This document shows positions 56,427-64,000 of a DNA stretch of 64,000 nt, one piece after another. The first letter of the stretch is position 1, and each line of letters starts with the position of its first letter. A program made the position numbers and the translations under genes. The stretch covers positions 62,001 to 126,000 of the forward strand of contig CAUEEP010000253.1 of assembly GCA_958450365.1 (NCBI GenBank), read 5' to 3'. The notes beneath the pieces are model-generated. The model worked only from the letters and a program-made list of their open reading frames with translations, had not been told where the DNA came from and did no database searches. The DNA comes from Mesorhabditis belari. Its lineage: Eukaryota; Nematoda; Chromadorea; Rhabditida; Rhabditidae.

Positions 56427-57255
56427 GATCTCTCTGCTCTTTTCGCTCTCTCTCAAAGGGATGGGGATTTGAAACGGATATTGGGAGGAAACATTGCTCA
56501 AAACTTTCATTTCAATGAAGAATTAAAATAAGAGGAAAAATCTGGAAAGAACTTTGTTTAAACGAACTTTGTTTAAAAATGTCATTTACCGTAAACTTGT
56601 CTTGAGCCAAGGTATTTGTACGTAAAAAAGTACTATATCTTCTTGTACTTTCTTGTACTTTCTTGTACTTTCTTGTACTTTCTTGTACTTCTTGTACTTT
56701 TTGAAGAAGAATCTACTGAAAATTTCTTTTTTTATTTGTACCCTAGGGTTTTCAAAGAAGCTGAATCCGAATTCAGCATCGACTCTTCAAAATAACAAGT
56801 TTTACTATCGGAATATGACTGAAATGAACTGGAATGAAAGTTTTGAGTAATGTTATTTTGAAAAGTCGACGCTGGATTCGGATTCAGCTTCTTTGAAAAC
56901 CCTAGGGTACAAATTTACAGTAGATTCTTCTTCAAAAAGTACAAGAAGTACAAGAAAGTACAAGAAGTACAAGAAAGTACAAGAAGTACAAGAAGTACAA
57001 GAAAGTACAAGAAGTACAAGAAAGTACAAGAAGTACAAGAAGATATAGTACTTTTTACGTACAAATACCTTGGCTCAAATCAAGACAAGTTTACGGTAAA
57101 TGACATTCTTAAACAAAGTTCGTTTAAACAAAGTTCTTTCCAGATTTTTCCTCTTATTTTAAATCTTCATTGAAATGAAAGTTTTGAGCAATGTTTCCTC
57201 CCAATATCCGTTTCAAATTCCCATCAAACCAAATCCCTTTACGAGCAAAGAGATC
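56427..57255. mobile_element. Very long perfect-type fold-back
   Basis: The arms (about 56427-56840 and 56850-57255) are inverted copies over some 400 bp with few mismatches, including the array of TACTTTCTTG-like units (left) and CAAGAAGTACAAGAAAG (right), which differ in copy number. The inner end includes CCCTAGGGTACAAATTTACAG. No transposase. Confidence 0.85.
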
Positions 57256-57599
57256 GAAAGCTGTTGTCGAGATGGATTTGGAAAAGCAATTGTGTAAAAG
57301 AAATTGACGAGAATGACAATGACAAGAATGACAATGACAAGACAATTTGTTTAATTTTCACATTCTTTATTCCATTTCTATTCGCATGTTTATCTGGTAG
57401 ACGTTTGTCGGTCAATCCCTTCCCCTTTCCGCCCCCTTTCCCTACCAGTTTCCCTATCCTTTTTCCAATTTCTTTTGCGCCTTTTTTGTTCAACCTCTCC
57501 CCCCATCTAGGTCACTCATCTAGATATCGAAAAAAAGGAAACTTTTCTGCTTTCTGAAGATTACTTTCTTTGCTTCTTTTTGATTAGAGTCAACCATTT

Positions 57600-57840
57600 G
57601 ATCTCTATATTTTCACAAATACTTCATGCTCTAGCTACAGTAATCCTAGCTACTGTAATCCTAGCTACAGTAGTCCTAGCTACAGTAATCATAGCTACAT
57701 CAATCCTAGCTATACCAGAGTATAGTAATCCTAACTACAGTTAACCTGCGCTACAGTAGGCCCTAGCTACTGTAGCTAGGGCATAGCATACCTGGTACAG
57801 TAAGTCTGGTACAGTAAATTCTGGCTACAATACAAGACAA
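57600..57840. repeat. Short irregular repeats around CTACAGTAATCCTAG
   Basis: Six or seven divergent units at 57635-57780. No other feature here. Confidence 0.7.
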
Positions 57841-57844
57841 TCGA

Positions 57845-57979
57845 TTCCCCGCTCCCGAAAACCCCCTGGGTACAAATTTACGATTGAATAGCTTCTTCTT
57901 ATACCATCTACAAAAGTTACAGACGCGCGAAAGTGACGATCGTTTTTCAAATATGATATTTCATTGTCCAGTACTGTAC
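57845..57979. mobile_element. MITE end joined to a dispersed repeat piece
   Basis: 57919-57979 is one end of the MITE family at 23116-23393 (ATTTCATTGTCCAGTACTGT). Just before it, 57845-57900 is a copy of the dispersed GGGTACAAATTTAC repeat. Confidence 0.75.
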
Positions 57980-59690
57980 GTTAGACCCATTCTAGAGTAT
58001 GCATCTATAGTTTGGTCTCCACATTCACAAGTTGATATCGCTCGCCTAGAAAAAAAATCCAGCAGAGATATACCAAGGTAGCTCTATGGAAAATCGATTT
58101 TTAGATAGATTTTTAGATAGATTTTTCCAAATTTGCATACTTTAGTTACAAAGATAGACTCAAAATTTTTGATCTTTAATCTCTTAGACACCGCCGCTTG
58201 GTCACAGATTTAATAGAATGTTTCAAAATTGTAAAGGGCAGGCAACCTATCCCTCTTTTTCGAGATTTATTCAAAGTTAATCCCACGGTTAGTTCAAGGA
58301 GAGGTTCTTTCGTTTTAGAAATTCCAGTGTGTGAAATTCCAGTTTGTGAAATTCCAGTTTGTGAAATTCCTCCAATAAGTTTGTTTATAACTCTTTTCCA
58401 ATAAGAACTGCTAGAATTTGGAATTGACTCCCTTTTTGAGAGAGTCCAGTTTTGAGAGAGTCCAGTTTTGAGAGAGTTCAATAGTCTCGGAGCCTTTAAA
58501 TTATCTGTAGATGATCTTGATATTGAAGCTTGAAGCTCTAGTAGATCTCTAGTGGAGTGGATCCTTGACGTTATTTGTGCTACCCGGAAGGTTAGCGGTT
58601 GGAAACGGAAAGGTTCGCGTATGAGAAAATGCCCGCTACTCGAGGCGCCCCGTAGAGAGCCGAATTCAAAGAGACCAGGAAAAAAAGAGGGTCGGGATGA
58701 ATGCTTTTAACTGTAGATGATGTTGATCATCTGTTGATGATGTTGATCATCTGTAAGTGATCTTGCTCTTGAAGCTCTACAGGGTGCGTCATAATTATTG
58801 CAACAAGATACTCAAGGCATTGCACACCAAGAAGTTTCACTGGAAGAAGATTTTTAAACAGTAATAGCTTTATCTAACAGTAACAAATAAGGAAACAAGA
58901 GATCATTCGATATGACCGCCTTTTGCCTTGATAACAGCCCTTAATCGGTTCGGATATGCCTCCACTGCGGCCCGAATGTCATCTTGAGCCCGAATCTTGA
59001 GGAGTCGCCTTCCATCCTTTGGTCAAAGACTTCTTCAAGGTCAAAGACTTCTTCAAAGAATCCAAACTTGTGTGTTTTCGAGAGCAGACATTAGCCTCTA
59101 AGATTGCCCAAATGGAAAAGTCCATCACATTGAGATCCGGTGAGTTTGGAGGCCATTCATCCTTTGTGATCACTGAGGGAAAGTTGGCGACACACCAGTC
59201 CTGAACCGTCTTCTGAATCCTGAATCGTCTGAGCGGGAGCTCCATCTTGCATGAAGGTCCATTTTTGATTGTTATTGGCTTTACACGCCCATGACATCAC
59301 ATTCTTCTTTAAAACTTTGAACGTCTTTGAACTCTTGCTGCAATAATTATGACGCACCCTGTAGTAGATCCTTGACGTTATCTCCCCAGAGTTTTGAGAG
59401 AGTCCAATAGTCTCGAAACCTTTAAATTATCTGTAGATGATCTTGAAGCTTGAAGCTCTAGTGGATCCTTGACGTTTTCTGTGCTACCCATCTATTACAA
59501 CTATTATATCGTGTTGCTTTTATCGCCTTTTTATCGGCCCTTTTCGTGTTTTGTGCATGAATTCATGTGTTTTAATCTAGAGCACTTTAATCTTTAAATC
59601 TAGCGCACTTTCTTTAATTTTTAAATCTAGATCTAAATCTAGCGCACTTTATCTCAGGTTCTGAATAAAGTATCTATATAATAATGACTA
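57979..59690 (+). pseudogene. LINE 3' region, interrupted by a Tc1-type element
   Basis: 57979-58080 reads VRPILEYASIVWSPHSQVDI and ARLEK, a reverse-transcriptase C-terminal block. 58185-58300 reads RRLVTDLIECFKIVKGRQPI, the usual following helix. 58330-58380 has a small in-frame repeat (CEIPV). The final part (SNSLGAFKLSVDDLDIE) occurs twice, at 58435-58560 and 59388-59490, on either side of the inserted Tc1-type element, so a local duplication took place. The 3' tail GAATAAAGTATCTATATAAT (59663) resembles the LINE tail near 2790. Confidence 0.7.
58779..59362 (-). mobile_element. Tc1-class element, internally deleted
   Basis: Perfect ends CAGGGTGCGTCATAATTATT and inverse. Minus-strand coding: WTFMQDGAPAQTIQDS (second catalytic Asp) then ITKDEWPPNSPDLNVMDFSIW (third-residue region), with a duplicated SLTLKKSL and a stop/shift between 59160 and 59240. 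The spacing and Q-D-G-A-P-A motif place it near DD37-type Tc1/maT families. The N-terminal half is missing. Confidence 0.85.
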
Positions 59691-60490
59691 CCCGATGATG
59701 GATGAAACACTTGTAAATATCTAAATGATAAATTCTAAATGATAAAAGAGAACCCAAGCTTTTTGCGACTTTTTTGAATAGGATTTGCTATACTTTTTCA
59801 CATGAGATTGGTTGAAAATCGAAATCCAACTGAATCACTGCCAAAAAACAGCAAACAGCCAAAAAAAATCCCCGGGTAAACTCTAGAGATTTCCCCCGGA
59901 TTACCGTACGCCAAACAAGAGCTCATTATCGAAATAGACATGAATAGAAAACCCCCAAAAAAATGCAAAAAAACTTGTTTTCATCAAAAAAAAGCTCCCC
60001 AAATCTCTTGAAAACTTTTTTGAAATTTTGAAATTTTACAACTGCTTTTGGCTTTCAAATTTCGAAAATTTTAATTCTAAAGTTTCAGATAGATTCTTTA
60101 ATATAATATAGTATTAAAATCCATTTTCAGATTTAGAATTTTTCAGTTTTAATCCAGCAAAATGGCCAGGGTTGCTTTTACGTAAGAAAAATTGGTTTTG
60201 AAAGACTTTAAAAGACTCTGAAAGACTCTGAAAGACTTTGAAGGCCTTTAAAGACTTCAACTCTTTCTTAAAGCCATTTTTTTCGTTCTAGCATAGCAAT
60301 TGTATAGTCAACTAAGTGTTATTATGATTTTGGGGTGAGGAAAAGGGGTTAAACACATCGCTCACAACAACCGGAAGTCAATTGTGCGAGAAAAATCGAG
60401 GATTGGGTGGCGCGAGGGGGGCTAGAGCACCGCTTCCCAAAAATATCTTACCTACATTATTTCGAAATTATTATTTGCCTACTTATTTCA
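59691..60490. other. Intergenic, no recognised feature
   Basis: AT-rich sequence with no exon, RNA gene or element ends apparent. Confidence 0.5.
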
Positions 60491-60491
60491 A

Positions 60492-61090
60492 AATATTGGT
60501 TTGGTCAATTGAAAACTGCCGGACTTTGAACTAAAATTTATTCAACATAAGACCATCAATTCATTCCAGATAATTTCCTTTATTATTGACGACTTCTGCC
60601 CATTTTACAGGCAATTTGCGGATTCCTCTTTCGTAGTTGGATTTTGGTTTTAAATCGAAAAACTTTCAAAGCCAATTTTTGACTGCTTCTTCCTAATTGA
60701 AGTGTTCTCATTACTCCTGACCCGGAATAAATAGTAATCATAAGGGACAAGGTCCGGACTGTATGGAGAATGCGCCAAAAGTTCCTGAATAAGGCTGTTT
60801 ATTTTAGAGCGAGTCAGTTTTGCAACATGAGGGCGCGCGTTGTCGTGGAGGAGTACGACCTTTGACTTGAAGGGCCTATTCTTCTTTAGGGACTCATTCA
60901 CCTTTTCCAACTGTTCACTGTATTTGATTGCAATAACGGTCGTCTTGCCATCCACCAACTCCCAGTACACCACTCCCTCCATATCCCAGAAAACGCAGAG
61001 CATAAACTTCTTCTGGTGCAAATCGGCAAATTTGTACTTTAGCGTTCGCTTTATTGATTGCATAGTTGAATATTAGGTTGCCGTGGGTTG
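60492..61090 (-). pseudogene. Mariner transposase fragment (DD34D), second copy
   Basis: The terminal motif TTGGTCAATTGAAAACTGCC is at 60496. The frame 60650-61063 contains KKFMLCVFWDMEGVVYWEL (first Asp), VVLLHDNARPHVAKLT (second Asp) and SPYSPDLVPYDYYLFRVR (third Asp), thus all three catalytic residues. It is broken by a frameshift after SNENTS; the remaining C-terminus continues out of frame to about 60560. The N-terminal DNA-binding domain is absent. Highly similar to 6178-6531, so both were probably produced by the same burst. Confidence 0.85.
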
Positions 61091-61259
61091 GGTTGTCTTT
61101 TTGGGCCGTTACAAGGTTGTCCAGAATTACGGAGACTAAAGAATTTGAGGATTTAAAGACCACCTTAAAATGACATTAAGATGAATTAAAATGACACCAA
61201 AATAGCCAAAACCATTTTAGTACAATAATTAACTTAAAAATTTGCTTCTTTTTTCAAAA

Positions 61260-61900
61260 AGATCTCCCTTGACGGCAACACAGGCGTTTTTGGGAACGTG
61301 TTCACGGTGGCGAGAAGGTAGAGCGTGTTCCAAACTCGTGCCAAACTCGTCCCAAGCTTTCTAAAGGGCTTTCTTCAAAGAATCGACTGTTGGATGGGGC
61401 TTCGAGCATGCTTTTGCTTCCAATACACTCCATAAAAAATAATCGAGAGGATTGAGGTCCCGGCTTGATGGTTAAAATCGATAAAATCAGGGAAATTATC
61501 CTTGCACCAATCTAGAACGATGAGAGCTTTGTTTTAATGTGCCCCATCTTGTTGAAAGCACCAAATCTTGTTTCCAAAATGCTTTTTAGCTCATAGATGT
61601 ATTTCTTGCTTAAGCATATCCGAATAATTGATCGCATTGTCTTTGATTCCTTGTGGAACAATAAAAAGGAGTTTTTCCGTCAGCGGTGATACCAGTCCAG
61701 ACTATCAACGATTTGGGATAACCTGCTCGTGCCACAGATTGGTTAGATCGAATCTAGCATCAATATTTTTGATGGTTCACAAACTGTTCGACAGAAAAAA
61801 ACTTTTCATCGGTGAAGAGAATGTTTCGATGATTCGATAAAGTTTAGGCCGCTGCGCCACATTTAAGGAAGAGAGAAAGGCTTATAAAGACTTCGAAACT
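61260..61900 (-). pseudogene. Tc1-class transposase fragment, heavily degraded
   Basis: Minus-strand pieces read FQQDGA near 61550, VLDWCKDNFPDFIDF near 61480-61520, and VYWKQKHARSP near 61400-61440, in the order expected for a Tc1/maT catalytic domain (Q-D-G-A-P, W-x-x-x-N-F-P, W-x-x-L/K-C-x-x-H). Frames change repeatedly. No ends were identified. Confidence 0.55.
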
Positions 61901-62889
61901 CGGTCTAAACTTTGATGTCAGATCTCTCGTGTTACAGAGCTCCATTGGAAAAAGTAAACGCATATTCAGAATCAGCATAGGCGATTCTATAAAGCCCCGT
62001 GGCTCTTGGATTAAAAGTCGACCTTTACCTGGTGCCTTTCCCTAGTTAGCTCGAGTGCTCGGATCTGTAAATGCACCCCTTCTCTTGCATTAAACTAGCC
62101 TCAACCGTTGAACACAAAGTAGTGTTTTCTGTAACAGATCTGTAGCAGATCTGTAGAGAAATCTGTAGAGAAAAGGAACCAAATCTGTAGGGAAAAGGAA
62201 CCGAATCTTTGGAGTAAACCCAGTGTTTTTACTTTGCTTTGCTTTGCTATCAGCTTTGTCCATCATCAGATGCACAAAAAGATCTCACTTTACTGGTCAA
62301 GGACATTTTTTATGCTTTATATGACACAATATGCTTTACTTTAGCTAGCTGATGCTTTGAAGGAATGTTATTCAAACACTTCATTCAACTATTTCTTCTA
62401 TTTTCCAAATTTTCTCTGCTCAACAGTCAGCTTTGTCCATCATCGGATGCGCCAAAAGATCTCGGTTTGATTAAATACTTTCCTTTGAATAAATCGATTT
62501 TAAGCTGCCGTATCGGTTTGGTTAAAAGATGGAAATGGGACTGGAGATGGGACTGGAGATGTTTATCGAATCTCGGATGAAGATCTCACGGATAAAGGAT
62601 ATGTGAGAAGGTTGGTGGGATAGAAAAAAAAGCCATTCAGTAGTTACAGTATACCTGCTAGTATACCTGCTAGTATAACTATCAATAAGATTAAACTACT
62701 GTAGAAAACTGGGGATAAAAAACCCTGTCTAACATCAATGCTATATTAATGTCAACTTACAGGCCAGGTCAGGCTAGAATTCAGGTCCTGGATTGCCTGG
62801 TTTGGCCCTGGATTGCCATACATGCCATAAAGACTAGCACAGACCAAGATAGGGTTAAATAGATCTATTACTATAGCTTATTCTATCAA
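61900..62889. other. Intergenic upstream of the last gene
   Basis: No exon recognised; one partial family-H hairpin near 62045-62120 and short direct repeats (GTATACCTGCTA near 62650; GACTGGAGATGG near 62540). Confidence 0.5.
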
Positions 62890-63846
62890 ATGTTTAGCCC
62901 AAAAGATCGTGACAATTTCGTCGTATTAATGGCGCGAAGTGCGGGCGGTTGCGTGAATGGATGTTCGGCAAAAATCGGCACCAATCAACGCGACGACGGG
63001 CAGATCAATCATTTGGAGAACATTTTAGGAGCACCGTATGGATTTACGGGTAAGTGGAGATTATTGGTTTTAAATTCTGTATAATCTAACTGTATAATCT
63101 TGTAGATATGGTAATTAGTTTAGTTGCAGTACCGTTACAGGTGAATAATAATAATAGTGGGGGTTTGTGGGGCAGTTCGTGAAGCAGTTCATGAAGCAGT
63201 TCGTAAAGCAGATCGTGAACCAGTTCGTGAAGCAGTTCTTAAAGCAGATCGTAGGGCAGTTCTTGAAGCAGTTCGTGAAGCAGTTCTTGAAGCAGTTCGT
63301 AAAGCAGATCGTAAAGCAGATCGTGAAGCAGTTCTTGAAGCAGTTCCATTACAGGCATCGTTTAGTGCTTGCCTTTACAGTATCCTTTCCCGTTACATTA
63401 CCTTTACCGTTGCCATTCTAGCGGTAAATCTTTACGCTTAAATGAACCAGTTCCTTAACTTTTTAGTATCATAAAATACAGAACAACACTTCCAGATCTT
63501 CACGATAATCTCTTCTGCGGGCGAACCCTGGGCGCATGCGGGGCCGATGTGCAAATTTTCAAATATTTCCAAGGAAACGGAAAAGATACAAGTAATTTCA
63601 GCATACGAGTATGCCCATTGGGGTCAAATCTGTAAACCCACTCGTTCTGGCGCACTGAATTCCTCAAGTTGTTCCTGAAAACTGAAGGAGAAAACTGAAG
63701 AATTCAGTGCGAAGTACAGAAGTTTAGAAGGATTGCTTTTACAAGAGCACAAGTGATTCAGAGGTGTTTTCAGCCTTCGCCTACTCGTTGGATCCGTCAG
63801 CTCGTTTCCCGGGGATGACCCGAGATTTAACGTTCTCTTGTTTCGG
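62890..63846 (+). CDS. Unrecognised Cys-containing protein, 3' part outside window
   Basis: Three exons in matching phase: 62890-63049, 63496-63591 and 63774-63846, each with good GTAAGT/GTAATT donors and TTCCAG/TTTTCAG acceptors. The last donor points beyond the window. The 109 codons start MFSPKDRDNFVVLMARSAGG and contain six cysteines (GGCVNGC, LFCGRTLGACG, TFSCFG), suggesting disulphide bonds and secretion or an ectodomain, although no signal peptide is visible; the true start may lie in an upstream exon. No family is recognised. Intron 1 holds a 12-bp array and intron 2 a hairpin repeat. Confidence 0.6.
63165..63350. repeat. 12-bp array in intron 1 of the last gene
   Basis: About 15 units of GAAGCAGTTCGT with A/T/C variants (AAAGCAGATCGT, GAAGCAGTTCTT). 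Confidence 0.9.
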
Positions 63847-64000
63847 GTAAGGAGTCTAACTAGGCTTCTAGGCGATATCTAGCCGAAAACTATCGTAATC
63901 CTGTCTCTAATTTATCCAATCTATCCACTTTTTGTCCACTTTTTGTCTGAGGGTTTCCTTTTCTAAACCACCGTAATCTTGTCTCAAAATTTAAAGACAA

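Noticed and set aside
1..64000. Operon, phage or bacterial contamination
   Set aside because: Spliced genes with conserved animal proteins and eukaryotic transposons throughout; no bacterial gene.

Overview
The window is eukaryotic and almost certainly from a rhabditid-type nematode. Genes are split by many 40-60 nt introns with (T)TTTCAG or TTTAG acceptors. Several start codons lie 9-25 nt downstream of an orphan acceptor, which suggests spliced-leader trans-splicing. Two genes resemble nematode Srx-type chemoreceptors. The DNA is AT-rich and crowded with Tc1/mariner-class elements, fold-back MITEs and minisatellites. No bacterial or organellar feature is present.

Layout. 1-3360: mariner debris, two large tandem arrays, a LINE fragment and a MITE. 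3411-5885: core exons of an Srx-like receptor (+). 5886-21470: about 15 kb of transposon graveyard (mariner, pogo-like, nested Tc1, fold-back MITEs) holding one small secreted-protein ORF (10079-10399, -). 21475-28327: a second Srx-like receptor (+) with long element-filled introns. 29285-30577: an MRG/MRG15 chromatin protein (-), eight exons, complete. 31222-34674: a long Lys/Arg/Ser-rich gene (+), divergent from MRG, about 21 exons, product not recognised. 36580-55405: a complete 31-exon non-NMDA ionotropic glutamate receptor (+), 917 aa, whose introns hold most of the remaining elements. 55406-62880: tandem repeat, a very long fold-back, LINE, Tc1 and mariner fragments. 62890-63846: first recognisable exons of an unrecognised gene (+) that runs off the window.

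How it fits together. The reconstructed genes are neural or chromatin genes of ordinary type: two candidate chemosensory receptors, one glutamate-gated channel and one chromodomain/MRG protein. The striking part is the repeat landscape. Minisatellites sit inside individual transposon copies (mariner, Merlin, Tc1). One mariner fold-back ends five bases from a splice acceptor of the glutamate receptor. A family of about 150-bp hairpins recurs in the receptor introns and flanks. Some arrays are built from variants of the nematode telomeric hexamer TTAGGC.

Exon models were built by hand from reading frame, splice signals and phase. The glutamate receptor and MRG models close exactly in frame (918 and 303 codons including stop). 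The ends of the two Srx genes and the 5' end of the Lys-rich gene remain uncertain.
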